From Planctomycetota bacterium (GTDB lineage: Bacteria > Planctomycetota > Phycisphaerae > Phycisphaerales > UBA1924), in contig JBCBSM010000001.1 in the NCBI GenBank assembly GCA_039819165.1, forward strand, positions 2,480,001-2,544,000: DNA of 64,000 nt, given 5' to 3'. The position numbers and the translations under genes were made by a program. Within the stretch, counting starts at the first letter, position 1, and each line of letters begins with the position of its first letter. The notes beneath the pieces were generated by a model. That model was not told the DNA's origin. It was given only the letters and a program-made list of their open reading frames with translations, and ran no database searches. Shown one piece after another: positions 33,673-43,102 of the stretch.

Positions 33673-34761
33673 ATGCAAGCAACGTGGATGATCCGGCTGC
33701 TGGCCTGCGCGGCGCTCGCCGCGGCAACCTGGACGCTCGCTGCGTGCGAGCAGAATCAGGCCGCGGCCGACGCGGAGGCGGCGGGCGAGGACGTCGTGCT
33801 GGCGACCTTCTACCCCACCGAGTACTTCGCCACGCGGATCGCCGGCGGGCTGGTCGAGGTCGGCTGCCCGCTGCCCGCGGACGCCGACCCGATCTTCTGG
33901 CGGCCCTCGGGTGACGCCATCGCCCGATACCAGCGCGCGGGCCTGGTGGTCACCAACGGGGCCGAATTCGAGAAGTGGGTGGCGGGTGCGCCGCTGCCGC
34001 GGTCCCGCGTCGTGGAGTCGATCTCGGTGGCCGCGCTGGAGCAAGCGGGCGGGCCGATCACCATGGAGACGATCACGCACAGCCACGGACCGGAGGGCGA
34101 GCACAGCCACGAGGGCATCGACGGGCACACCTGGGTCGATCCGACGCTCGCGATCGCGCAGGTGCGGGCCATCGAGGCCGCGATGGCGGCGCGGTGGCCC
34201 GAGCACGCCGCCGACTTCGCCGCCAACGGCGAGGCGCTGGTCGAGAACCTGCGCGCGCTCGATGCCGCCCTCACCGAGGCCACGTCGCTGCTGGAGGGCG
34301 CCACGCTGCTGGCCAGCCATCCCGCGTACAACTACCTCGCCCGCACCAAGGGATGGGACATCCACAATTTGGACCTGGACCCCGAGAGCGCCGACGTCGA
34401 CGCGGTGGTTGAGGCCGTGCACGAGGCGCTGCACGAGCACGAGCATGACCACGGGCACAAGCACGGCCACGAGCATGACCACGGGCACGAGCACGCGGAC
34501 GACGAGGCCGCGGGCCACGACCACTCGGGCGACTCCGCCGACGCGGACCATGACCACGATGCGCAAGACGGCCCGATCATCCTGCTGTGGGAGGGCCAGC
34601 CCACCGCCGAGATCGTGACGGCCCTCGCCGATCGGCTCGGCGTCCGCAGCGTGCTGTTCACCCCGGCCGAGAGCCGCGGTGCGCTGGCCGAGGGGCAGGA
34701 CTACCTCGACGCGATGCGGGGCAACGTCGAGCGGCTGCGGGAGGCGGCGTCGGCCCTCTAA
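33673..34761 (+). CDS. TroA/ZnuA-like zinc-binding lipoprotein with His-rich loop
   Basis: This 362-residue protein has a lipoprotein signal (TLAAC, Cys25) and two lobes of the metal-binding cluster 9 family. Metal ligands seen are His152 (GHTWVDP), His216 (ASHPAYNYLA) and Glu307 (LLWEGQP). The usual first histidine (DPHxxxP) is replaced, since the sequence reads DADPIFWRP. A histidine/aspartate-rich insert spans about 254-296 with more than a dozen His, as in ZnuA zinc-collecting loops. A smaller His patch is at 136-146. ATG 33673 has GGAGGT 8 nt upstream. It closes the ABC unit, and zinc is the likely ligand. No ZnuB/ZnuC pair is present here. Confidence 0.85.
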   Translation: MQATWMIRLLACAALAAATWTLAACEQNQAAADAEAAGEDVVLATFYPTEYFATRIAGGLVEVGCPLPADADPIFWRPSGDAIARYQRAGLVVTNGAEFEKWVAGAPLPRSRVVESISVAALEQAGGPITMETITHSHGPEGEHSHEGIDGHTWVDPTLAIAQVRAIEAAMAARWPEHAADFAANGEALVENLRALDAALTEATSLLEGATLLASHPAYNYLARTKGWDIHNLDLDPESADVDAVVEAVHEALHEHEHDHGHKHGHEHDHGHEHADDEAAGHDHSGDSADADHDHDAQDGPIILLWEGQPTAEIVTALADRLGVRSVLFTPAESRGALAEGQDYLDAMRGNVERLREAASAL

Positions 34762-34897
34762 CGCTCGCACCTGGTCGAAACCCACCCGGCGGAAATCTGC
34801 AGGACGAGCACCGGCGGGACCGTTGTACCGCTGTATCGGCTGCAAGGCCGTGCACTCGTCCTCGCCGTGCACTCGATGACGCGACCCGGGAGCTGCG

Positions 34898-35902
34898 GTG
34901 CGCATGTCGGTGGTCATCCCGAGCCGGGGCGGGGCCGATGGCCTGCTGCCCCGCTGCGCGCGAGCGGTGCTGGACCAGGCCGACGGCGGCGTGGAGATCC
35001 TGCTCTCGATCGACGCGGCCGCGTGCCCGCCGTCGATCCGCGAGCTCGGTCGCGACCGCCGCGTCACCATCCTGACGGGGCCTACCGGCGGTCCGGGGGT
35101 CGCGCGGAACCGCGCGCTGCGGATCGCCCGCGGCCGGCTGGTGCTGTTCCTGAACGACGACGTGGTGCCGTGCGATGGGCTGCTGCAGGCCCACGAGGCA
35201 TCGCACGATTCCGAAGAGCACGGCGGCCCGCGGCTGGTGCTGGGCGATGCGCCCTTCGCGATTCCGCCGGACGACCGAGGCCTGGACCGCGTGGTCCGCG
35301 AGACGCCGCTGCTGTTCTTCTACAGCGAGATGGACGCCCGCGATCCGCAGCGCGACTGGGGCTTCCGCCACGCATGGACGCTCAACCTGTCGCTGCCGCG
35401 TGCGATCTGTCAGCGTTTCGACGAACGCCTCCGCCATCCGATGTTCGACGACCTCGAGTGGGCCCACCGCGTCCAGAGGGCCACGGCCGCGCCCGTGGTG
35501 TACCGCCCGGGGGGCCGCGGCATGCACGAGCACCGCTACACGCCCGCGGCCATCGCCCGCCGCGAGGCCCTGCTCGGCCATCAGGCGGCGTGCCTCGCGC
35601 GAGCCAACCCCGCGTGCGCCCGCGCGGTGTTCGGCGACCGCTTCGATCTCACGGATCGCGCCGCGGACGACGCCCGCGCGACGCTTGCCGATCGCGCTGC
35701 AGCCGAGCGCGCGTACGCAGAGTTTGTGGCGCAGGCCGAGCGGTCGGCGGCGTCGATCGATCCGAGGCGGGTGTACGAATCGGCCTGGCCGTGGCGGCGG
35801 GCGGCGCGGGCGGCGGGCTATCTCTCGGCCATCGCCCGCGAGGACGTGCACGCCGCCTGCGCGAGCGCGATGCGGGCGATCGGCGTCGCGGTGGCGGCGT
35901 GA
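34898..35902 (+). CDS. Family 2 glycosyltransferase
   Basis: This 334-residue GT-A fold enzyme begins MSVVIPSRGGADGLLPRCARAVL. It has GGPGVARNRALRIARGRLVLFLNDDVVP, in which NDD is the metal/sugar-nucleotide (DxD-like) motif. ED-like FDDLEWAHR comes later. It starts at GTG 34898 with GGGAG 5 nt before; ATG 34904 is possible. The C-terminal 100 residues are helical. It is the first gene of the glycan cluster and is coupled by a GTGA overlap to the next one. Donor and acceptor unknown. Confidence 0.8.
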   Translation: MRMSVVIPSRGGADGLLPRCARAVLDQADGGVEILLSIDAAACPPSIRELGRDRRVTILTGPTGGPGVARNRALRIARGRLVLFLNDDVVPCDGLLQAHEASHDSEEHGGPRLVLGDAPFAIPPDDRGLDRVVRETPLLFFYSEMDARDPQRDWGFRHAWTLNLSLPRAICQRFDERLRHPMFDDLEWAHRVQRATAAPVVYRPGGRGMHEHRYTPAAIARREALLGHQAACLARANPACARAVFGDRFDLTDRAADDARATLADRAAAERAYAEFVAQAERSAASIDPRRVYESAWPWRRAARAAGYLSAIAREDVHAACASAMRAIGVAVAA

Positions 35903-38055
35903 CCGCCGGGCCCATCGTGCTCTTCGGCAGCCGCCGCCCGCTCGACCAGTTCGCGGGCGTGCCACAAGCGCTGCGGTCGCGGGGCATCGAGGTCCTGTCC
36001 GAGCGGCTCTGGGGGAGCGAGGCCGACCGCGGCCTGCACGCGCACCCGGGAGTGCTCGGCCGCGCCGGCCTGCTGGCGTTCGCCGACCTCTCCCACCGCA
36101 TGGATGCCCGGCCGACGTGGCTCGCGCAGCATCGGGGCACGCCCACGGTGCTGCTGGCGGACGGCGTGGTCGACTTCGCGACGACCTATCTCAACCCCTG
36201 GATGGGCCGGCGATTCATGCGACCCGCGCCGCAGGATGTGGTCCTCGCACTAGGCCCTCTGCAGGTCCGGCTGCTCGAGGCCATGGGCAACCGCGTCGTG
36301 CGCACCGGGCTCCCGCGGCTCGACGGCCTGCGGGAGCGCGTCGAGGCGGCGCGGCCGCACACCCTGAATCGCTGGCTGCTGGTCGCGACCGCGAACACTC
36401 CGGCGCTCGATGCAGCCGCACGCTCGCGCATCCTCTCGGCGCTCGCGCAACTCCGGGAGGAAGCGGCTCGCCGCGAGATCGCCGTGCGATGGCGGCTCAC
36501 GGGCGACCTGGGCGAGCGCCTGGGCGTGCGGGTCGATCGGGCGCCGCTCGCCGATGCGCTCGCCGGCGCGTGGGGCGTCGCTAGCACCGCCAGCACGCTC
36601 GTCGTCGAGGCCATGCTCGCGGGCGTCCCGACTGGGGTCGTGCATCCCCATCCCTGGCCGCTCTGGGTGCCCGCGGCGTTGCAGTGGACGCCGCGTGGCG
36701 ATGCCGCCGCGGAGGACGATCGAATTGCGCAGGCCATTGGTCGCGCGACGGCCGCGGTGTCTGCCGCCGAATCCGGGATCGCTTCGGCGCTGGGCAATCA
36801 CGATCCGTGTGTTGGTGGTGCCGATCAGATGCTTGATCGCTTGGCCTCATTCGGGCCCGCGGAGTTCGCGGCCCAGGATCGACTGTTCGGTCTATTGCAC
36901 ACGCGCGATGCCGCGAAACGTGTGGCTGATGCCCTCGTGGATGAACACGATTGCGCGCAGCCTTACGGGCGTCGAGCGGCGACGGAGCCCGAGCGGCTCG
37001 GCCGGACGCGCATCGAAGTCGGTCCAAAGCGCACGCGGCGTCTGGTCGTGCTGCTGCGTTGCGGCGGCGCGGAGCCCACGCCCGAGGTGCGTCGTGCGAT
37101 GCGGCTCGCGGCAATGGCCAACGACGGCGGGACCGCCGAGGTGCACGTTCTGCTGGTGCCCGATCGGCCGGGCAACTTCGAGGTGGTCCATGTACCCGCG
37201 GTCGAGGACGAATCGTGTGTGCACCTGCACGTGCCCGAGCCGACGCTCGGCACGCACGAGCGGATCGAGGAGCTTCTCGTGGCCGTGTCGCGGCTGCGGC
37301 CCGATGTGCTTGCCGTCAACGACAAGCGCGACGGGTGCGTCGCGGCAATCCTCGCGCTCCGGGGCGTGCCGGCGATGGCATTCGCAGAGCTCGATGGAGT
37401 GGACGACGAGCAAGGCGTGGTGCGTGCGTTGGACGCTGCCCCTCGCGTGCGGCACGACTTGTACCCCGATTCGTGCGTGCGGATGCCCGATGACCCGCGG
37501 TGGCCGCCGCGCATGCCCGGCGACCATGCCGCCGCGGACGCGTGGATCGCCGGCAGGCTCCGCGAGGCCGGCTATGAGCGGGTGGCGCTGGAAGGGCCCG
37601 AACCTGGTTGCGACGCCGTGCTCGTTCCCGCGTTGGCGCGGCGTCCCGATCCGGAGGACGTCGAGCGTTGGCGGGCGAGCGGGCTGGCCGTGGGCGTCTC
37701 GCCCAACCTGTGCGTGGAGGCCGGGGTGCGACGGGCCGAGTGCGCGATCGATCGGCTGGTGGCCATGGGCTGCGGCCGCATCGCGGTCGCCGGCACGGAT
37801 CGCTCGTCCGTCTTCACGGGCGCGGTGCTCCGCGGGGAGCCCATCGTGGGCTGGATCGACGCGGCGGCCGACGATCACGCCACGCACATGGGCCTGCCCG
37901 CCGCGCCGCCCGATCGGGCGATGGATCGGCTGCGGCCCGACGGCGCGATCGCGCTCGATGCGGGGGTCGTGCGTGCGCTGCCGCGCGAGATCGCGGTTCT
38001 GCCGACCATCGACGCCTCGGAGGCCGACGATCAACCGATCGCCGCTACCCGCTAG
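35899..38055 (+). CDS. Large hypothetical glycan-cluster protein
   Basis: This 718-residue protein starts at a GTG within the upstream stop; the longer open frame into the glycosyltransferase is a shadow. Residues 1-300 have alternating strands and helices like a GT-B or CDP-glycerol-transferase-type fold, with ASTASTLVVEAMLAGVPTGVVHPHP resembling a GT-B donor-site loop (TxxSxxxEAhxxGhP). The second half (about 360-718) repeats Rossmann-like units, with acidic patches and many Cys/Met. No transmembrane segment is seen. It may be a double glycosyltransferase; I am not sure. The end overlaps the convergent CgeB-like gene by 11 bp. Confidence 0.55.
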   Translation: MTAGPIVLFGSRRPLDQFAGVPQALRSRGIEVLSERLWGSEADRGLHAHPGVLGRAGLLAFADLSHRMDARPTWLAQHRGTPTVLLADGVVDFATTYLNPWMGRRFMRPAPQDVVLALGPLQVRLLEAMGNRVVRTGLPRLDGLRERVEAARPHTLNRWLLVATANTPALDAAARSRILSALAQLREEAARREIAVRWRLTGDLGERLGVRVDRAPLADALAGAWGVASTASTLVVEAMLAGVPTGVVHPHPWPLWVPAALQWTPRGDAAAEDDRIAQAIGRATAAVSAAESGIASALGNHDPCVGGADQMLDRLASFGPAEFAAQDRLFGLLHTRDAAKRVADALVDEHDCAQPYGRRAATEPERLGRTRIEVGPKRTRRLVVLLRCGGAEPTPEVRRAMRLAAMANDGGTAEVHVLLVPDRPGNFEVVHVPAVEDESCVHLHVPEPTLGTHERIEELLVAVSRLRPDVLAVNDKRDGCVAAILALRGVPAMAFAELDGVDDEQGVVRALDAAPRVRHDLYPDSCVRMPDDPRWPPRMPGDHAAADAWIAGRLREAGYERVALEGPEPGCDAVLVPALARRPDPEDVERWRASGLAVGVSPNLCVEAGVRRAECAIDRLVAMGCGRIAVAGTDRSSVFTGAVLRGEPIVGWIDAAADDHATHMGLPAAPPDRAMDRLRPDGAIALDAGVVRALPREIAVLPTIDASEADDQPIAATR

Positions 38056-40174
38056 CGGCGGCGTCTTGGCGCAGCATGCCGACGACGGCCTCGGCGAAGC
38101 CATCCATGCCCAGTCGCTCCCGGCACCGGGCGGCGATCCGCGCGGACAGGCCGCGGCGGTGGTCCTCGTCGGAGGCGCGTTCGACGATCCGCTCGAGCCC
38201 GGCCTCGTCGGCGAATGTCGAGTCGGCGAGGTCGACGAAGATCCAGCCGGGGGCTCGGTCGGGTGGGGGCGGCGGGCCCTTGGGCGCGTCGAGGATGTCG
38301 CGCTCCTGCTTGGCGGACACCGCGAGCACGCCGGCTTCGCCTAGCTCCAGGCCCAGCCTCCGCCATTGCTCGGCGGCGTCCGCCAGTTCGGGGTGGTCCG
38401 CGATGGCGTAGGCGCGCTCCCGCGTGCCCGCCATGCACGCGTCGAAGGGTTGCGTGCCGACGAGCACGTTGAGCGCATGGCTGCGGATGCGGTCGACGTC
38501 CTCGAAGGTCCGCCGGCCGACCGGCAGCCCTCCCGCGAAGGCGATCTCGGCCACGCGCTGGTGGACCAGCCCGCACACCGAGGCGTGCAGCGACACGCGG
38601 GCCAACTGGTACGCGGCTCGCAGGTCCTCGCCGTGCAGCAGCTCGGGCCGGGCGTGCTCGGCCAGGTCGGCGTGCACCGCCCAGCCGGGATCGCCGTAGA
38701 GGTGGAATCGCCAGCCGCGACGCTCCGCGATGCGGGCGGCCCAGCGGGCGGTTTCCTGGCGGAACATCAGGTCTGCCAGCGGCTGGGTGAAGCCGTGCAT
38801 GAGCACGGAGAACGCCGACGGCGCGGGCTCCCCGCCGAAGGCTCTCGCCAGCGCGGACTGCGTCAGCGTGCGCAGCTCGGGCAGCAGGCGCGCCCCGGGC
38901 GCGGCGGCGCGGGCGATCGTCGCGGGCAGCAGCTCGGCCACGCGTTCGGCCGCGCGGCCCGCGGGGGTCTTGGGGTCCAGCGTGCGGATGTTGCGTTCGG
39001 CGAAGCGCTCGGGCGGCTCGCTGTGCCGCGTCGCCATGGCGATCTCGCACCGCAGCTCATCGCGGCCGCGCACCGGCGCCGCGTGGAACTTGCCGGCCGA
39101 CGCGGGGTTGTGCCAGCGCAGCGTGCGGCGGGGGTGGAAGCCCATGCGGCCCAGCATGTCGGGGTAGATGCTGCCCGCCGCGAAATCGTTGGGCCGCGCG
39201 AGCAGGCTGGGCTGGCCGTTGAAGAAGTGGGGCATGGCGTCCTGCACCCAGGTCACCAGCGGCACGTGCGGCGGCAGCACGGGGCCCAGCTGCGGCCGCA
39301 TGTAGTTGATGAGCACCACGGCGTCGGGCCGCAGCGCCAGCACCTCGTGCGCGTAGCTCAGCTGCGTGAACCGCGTGTGGCTGTCGCGTTCGAGCATCAC
39401 GCGAACGGTGTGGCCCTGGGATTCGAGCGAGCGGGCCAGGTCGGCGGCCGAGTGCTTCATGTAGGTGCTGTACCGCGTCGTGCAGATGAGCACCCGCAGC
39501 GGCTGCCCGCTCCGCAGGTTGGCGCGGGGGTCGTGCGTGGCCTGCAACTCCCGCAGCCGCACCATCTGGTGCTGGAGCGTCCGCTGCTGGTCGCGGGCGG
39601 CCTGGAGCACGATCTCGGCGTAGGCCCGCCAGCCCTCGGCCGCCGGGGCGCCGGGCGTGGCGTGCACGGCCTTGGGTAGCTGGTCGTGCGGGTGCTCGCG
39701 GAGGTAATCGGCCAGCTCGCTCCGGGCATCGGGGCCGACGAACCACTCGATGTTGCTGGCGTCGAGCAGCTGGGTCGCGGCGTTGGGGCCCCGCCGGGCG
39801 GCCAGCTCGCCCAGCCCCGCCAGCAGCGCCTCGGGCGAGGGCTCGCACACCAGCACCCGCGGTCGGTAGCCGTCGGTGCGCTGCTCGATCTCGGCGTACG
39901 CCTTCCAGAGCAGGTCGGGCGGATCGACGCCCACGATCGCCAGCGGCGGCGGCAGCGACTCCTGGTCGGGCGTGGGCAGCAGCCGCTCCGGCAGCTGGGG
40001 CGCCGCGATCGAGCCGGTCTTGTCGAGGTACGCGTGCAGGCGATCGGGCAGGTCAGCATCGAGCGACACGCGGCCGGCGAGCTTGTCGGCCATGATCGGC
40101 CAGACGATCCCCGCGTGGGCCGCGGCGGGGGCGCGTGCCGAGGCCGGCGTGTGGACGGCGGGGAGGGCGGACAT
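38045..40174 (-). CDS. CgeB/DUF3880-like glycosyltransferase
   Basis: This 709-residue protein is the only minus-strand gene in the glycan cluster. The middle (about 225-330) reads RVLICTTRYSTYMKHSAADLARSLESQGHTVRVM, then VVLINYMRPQL and PLVTWVQDAMPHFF. This is the pattern of CgeB-type or DUF3880 GT-B proteins, including Maf-like surface modification enzymes. The C-terminal half has WRFHLYGDPGW and LHASVCGLVHQRVAEIAFAGGLPVGRR, a donor-binding loop. Start ATG 40174 is chosen; GTG 40201 would add nine residues. Probable job: sugar transfer to a surface polymer or protein. Confidence 0.65.
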   Translation of the reverse strand: MSALPAVHTPASARAPAAAHAGIVWPIMADKLAGRVSLDADLPDRLHAYLDKTGSIAAPQLPERLLPTPDQESLPPPLAIVGVDPPDLLWKAYAEIEQRTDGYRPRVLVCEPSPEALLAGLGELAARRGPNAATQLLDASNIEWFVGPDARSELADYLREHPHDQLPKAVHATPGAPAAEGWRAYAEIVLQAARDQQRTLQHQMVRLRELQATHDPRANLRSGQPLRVLICTTRYSTYMKHSAADLARSLESQGHTVRVMLERDSHTRFTQLSYAHEVLALRPDAVVLINYMRPQLGPVLPPHVPLVTWVQDAMPHFFNGQPSLLARPNDFAAGSIYPDMLGRMGFHPRRTLRWHNPASAGKFHAAPVRGRDELRCEIAMATRHSEPPERFAERNIRTLDPKTPAGRAAERVAELLPATIARAAAPGARLLPELRTLTQSALARAFGGEPAPSAFSVLMHGFTQPLADLMFRQETARWAARIAERRGWRFHLYGDPGWAVHADLAEHARPELLHGEDLRAAYQLARVSLHASVCGLVHQRVAEIAFAGGLPVGRRTFEDVDRIRSHALNVLVGTQPFDACMAGTRERAYAIADHPELADAAEQWRRLGLELGEAGVLAVSAKQERDILDAPKGPPPPPDRAPGWIFVDLADSTFADEAGLERIVERASDEDHRRGLSARIAARCRERLGMDGFAEAVVGMLRQDAAASG

Positions 40175-40221
40175 AGGGGCGACATCGGTGCCGCATTCCA
40201 CCGTGCTGCAGAAGATGGCCG

Positions 40222-41604
40222 ATGAGGCTCCCCGTGAGCACCGCCGCCCCCGCCGACATCGCGCCGCCCTGGCACCCCGCTGCGCCCAGGCTGCCGCTGG
40301 TGCCCCAGCTCCGCGAGCGGCTGCTCGACCGCACCGCGGCGTGGCTCGCGGCGCGGGGAATCCGCCGCATCGCGCTCTATCCCGGCGGCCGCCACACCCG
40401 GGGCGTCATCCGCCAGCCCTGGCTCGTGCACGGCATCGAGGTCGCGGCCGTGCTCGACGATCGGCCCCGGAGCGCGTCGATGGCCGGCGTACCGGTCCTG
40501 GAACCCCATGCGGCGCTTGCCGACGCCGCGCCGGCGTTCGACGCCGTCGTGCTCAGCACGATCGAGCACGAGCAGGAACTGGGCGCGAGGGCCCGCGAGC
40601 TGTTCGCGGATTCGGGCGTCGAGGTCGTGGGCCTGTACGCACCCGATGACTCGATCTGGGGGGCGGGCGAGACCGCCGAGCGGCTCGTTCAGCAGGGGAT
40701 GGCCCGGAGTGACGCCGCCTGGCTCGTCGAGAACCGGGCCGAGCGGCACGATGCGCTCGCCGGGGTCATTCCGCCGGCGCGGACCGAACTGCACGCTCGT
40801 CGGTACGAGCTTGCGGCCCAGCTCTTGCGTGATCGCGGCGGCGGGCGGGCGGCCGACCTTGCGTGCGGCACCGGCTACGGCAGCGCCCTGCTCGCCCGCA
40901 TCGGCGGCGCGGAGGAGGTCGTCGGCGTGGACCTCGACGCACACGCCGTGGACTACGCCACCCGGCGGCACGACGCGGGCGGCCGGGCCGTGTTCCGCTG
41001 CGGCGACGCGACCGAGACGGGCCTCGAGACCGGCGGCATCGATCTGGTGGCCAGCTTCGAGACCGTCGAGCACGTCGCCGACGCGCAGGGCCTGCTTGCC
41101 GAGTTCCACCGCGTGCTGGCCCCGGATGGTGTCCTGGCCATCAGCACGCCCAACCGGCTCGGCCCGACACCCTACCACGTGCACGACTTCGGCTTCGCGG
41201 AGTTCCGCCGCCTGCTCGAGTCGAGATTCGTGGTCGACCGGTGGGTCGGCCAGCTGCCAACCGACGAGGTGTTCGCGGCCGATTTGCCGCCCGGCATGTG
41301 GCCGCTGGAGCCCGCGCGTGCGGAGCGGGACGACTGGTCGGGCGGCGGCGGCAAGCCGGAGTTCCTGCTGGCCGTCTGCCGCAAGGCGGGCGCCGCGCGG
41401 GTGCCCGCAACGCCGCTGCGGGTCGACGCGGGCGTCGACTGGCCGACGCTGTGGGCCGCCGTCACGCAGCTGGGCCACGCCGCCGTCCGGCTGGAGGGCC
41501 CCGAGGACGCGCTCGATGCCGGCGTGCGTCAAGGGGAAGCCGCGGGCTACCGCACCATCGAGTCCCGGAGCGGCGTCCGCGTGCTGCACTCCGGCGGCGC
41601 ATGA
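40222..41604 (+). CDS. SAM-dependent methyltransferase with N-terminal extra domain
   Basis: This is a 460-residue protein. Residues 1-160 form a nucleotide-binding-like domain (RIALYPGGRHTRGV, DAVVLSTIEHEQEL) of the type found in front of some sugar-modifying methyltransferases. Residues 185-400 form a class I methyltransferase with ADLACGTGYGSALLA (motif I), GVDLDAHAV, SFETVEHV and LAISTPNR. It is transcribed divergently from the CgeB-like gene (47-bp gap). It likely methylates a sugar or small intermediate of the cluster's glycan. Confidence 0.78.
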   Translation: MRLPVSTAAPADIAPPWHPAAPRLPLVPQLRERLLDRTAAWLAARGIRRIALYPGGRHTRGVIRQPWLVHGIEVAAVLDDRPRSASMAGVPVLEPHAALADAAPAFDAVVLSTIEHEQELGARARELFADSGVEVVGLYAPDDSIWGAGETAERLVQQGMARSDAAWLVENRAERHDALAGVIPPARTELHARRYELAAQLLRDRGGGRAADLACGTGYGSALLARIGGAEEVVGVDLDAHAVDYATRRHDAGGRAVFRCGDATETGLETGGIDLVASFETVEHVADAQGLLAEFHRVLAPDGVLAISTPNRLGPTPYHVHDFGFAEFRRLLESRFVVDRWVGQLPTDEVFAADLPPGMWPLEPARAERDDWSGGGGKPEFLLAVCRKAGAARVPATPLRVDAGVDWPTLWAAVTQLGHAAVRLEGPEDALDAGVRQGEAAGYRTIESRSGVRVLHSGGA

Positions 41605-41728
41605 GCCCATCGGACGGGCCATTTCTGCAGCACGCCGCCGCCCGAAGCCGAAGCTCCTGCAGCGCTAGGAGCGGGCAGCGAGCCGCGGCGGGGTCGCCGT
41701 GCGCGAGGCCATCGGAGGGCCGCACGCC

Positions 41729-43099
41729 GTGAACGTCGCATTCATCGGGCTCGGCAAGCTGGGCTTCCCGTGTGCCGTCGGGCTGGCGATGCGCGGCCGG
41801 ACGGTGTGGGGCTACGACACCGATGCCGCCCTCGTCGATGGTTACCGCCGCGGCGAGGTGACGCCCTTCGAGCCGGGCCTCGCGGACCAGTACGCCTCCT
41901 GCCGCGAGCGCATGCACTACGCCGGCAGCCTCCGCGAGGCGATCGCAAAGAGCGAGGCGATCCTCGTCGCCGTGCCCACGCCGCACGCGCCGATGCACGA
42001 TGGCTCGCGGCCCTACGACGGCGTGCCGCGGGACTTCGACAACGAGCCCATCCGCCGGTGCGTCGCGGATGTTGCCCGCTGCCTGGCCGACCTAGACGAC
42101 GGCGTCTTCCGCACGGTGTTCATCGTGTCGACGGTCACGCCCGGCACGACCATCGAGACGCTGCTGCCCGCCATGGCCGAGCACGCGGGCGATCCCGCCG
42201 CGCCGGGCGCGAACTGGGGATTGGTCTACAACCCGTTCTTCATCGGCCAGTCCACGGTGGTGCGGAACTTCCTCGATCCCGAGTTCGTGCTCGCGGGGCA
42301 TGCGCCGGATCATCGGGCCCGCGCGCGCACCGAGCGAGCAACCGAGGCGCTGTACGGATCGCTGCACGACAAGCCCATCCGCAACATGGGCTGGACCGAG
42401 GCCGAGTGCGTCAAGCTCTGCTACAACACCTATCTTGGCCTGAAGGTGCTCTTCGCCAACGGCGTGATGGAGCTGTGCCACAAGCTCGACGACTGCGACT
42501 GCGACGTCGTCAATGGCGCACTCAAGCTCGCGACCGATCGCCTGATCAGCACGAAGTACATGGACGGCGGCATGGCCGACGGCGGCCCGTGCCACGGTCG
42601 CGACCAGATGGCGATGTCCTTCGCCGCCCGCCGCGCCGGCATCGGATTCGACGTCTTCGACATCATCAATCGGGGCCGCGACGAGCAGACGGCATGGCTC
42701 GCGGACCTGATCGAGGAGCACCGCCGGGGGCGCGACGTGGTGCTGCTGGGCATGGCCTTCAAGCCCGGCACCAACCAGACGCAGGGCAGCCCGGCCATCC
42801 TGCTGGCACGGACGCTCGAGGCCCGCGGCGTGACGCCCGTGCTGCACGATCCGGTGCTCGCGGCCGATGCGGTGCTGCCCGCGACGCCCGCGCTGTACTT
42901 CATCTCGACCAACTGGCCCACCTACGCGGGCCACACCTTCCAGCGGGGCGACACCGTCATCGATCCGTGGCGGATGCTGTCGGCGAACGACCTGCCCGAG
43001 GGCGTGGAGTACGTGCCCATCGGCATCGGCCCGCGATCGAGTGCGCACGCGGCCGCCGCCATCGAGCCGAAGACCCAGTCGGCGATGGCCAGGGGGTAG
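41729..43099 (+). CDS. UDP-glucose/GDP-mannose dehydrogenase-family protein (atypical)
   Basis: This 456-residue NAD-dependent nucleotide-sugar dehydrogenase has an N-terminal VNVAFIGLGKLGFPCAVGLA (Rossmann) and VAVPTPHAP. ECVKLCYNTYLGLKVLFANGV is the dimerisation helix with the catalytic Lys. The cysteine loop is DGGPCHGRDQ in place of the usual GGSCFPKD. The C-terminal domain starts GMAFKPGTNQTQGSPAILL. The substitution around the catalytic cysteine makes the exact substrate doubtful. GTG 41729 follows GGAGG by 10 nt; GTG 41699 is an alternative. It supplies a uronic-acid-type sugar to the cluster, by inference. Confidence 0.8.
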   Translation: MNVAFIGLGKLGFPCAVGLAMRGRTVWGYDTDAALVDGYRRGEVTPFEPGLADQYASCRERMHYAGSLREAIAKSEAILVAVPTPHAPMHDGSRPYDGVPRDFDNEPIRRCVADVARCLADLDDGVFRTVFIVSTVTPGTTIETLLPAMAEHAGDPAAPGANWGLVYNPFFIGQSTVVRNFLDPEFVLAGHAPDHRARARTERATEALYGSLHDKPIRNMGWTEAECVKLCYNTYLGLKVLFANGVMELCHKLDDCDCDVVNGALKLATDRLISTKYMDGGMADGGPCHGRDQMAMSFAARRAGIGFDVFDIINRGRDEQTAWLADLIEEHRRGRDVVLLGMAFKPGTNQTQGSPAILLARTLEARGVTPVLHDPVLAADAVLPATPALYFISTNWPTYAGHTFQRGDTVIDPWRMLSANDLPEGVEYVPIGIGPRSSAHAAAAIEPKTQSAMARG

Positions 43100-43102
43100 C
43101 CC

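Noticed and set aside
33673-34761. Calling the 31740-34761 genes znuCBA
   Set aside because: The ATPase and permease are LolD/FtsX-type; only the lipoprotein resembles ZnuA, and one of its metal histidines is changed.
34867-35898. A longer N-terminus for the 35899-38055 protein reaching back to 34867
   Set aside because: That part is a frame-shifted shadow of the GT2 gene; the GTGA overlap start at 35899 fits the local pattern.
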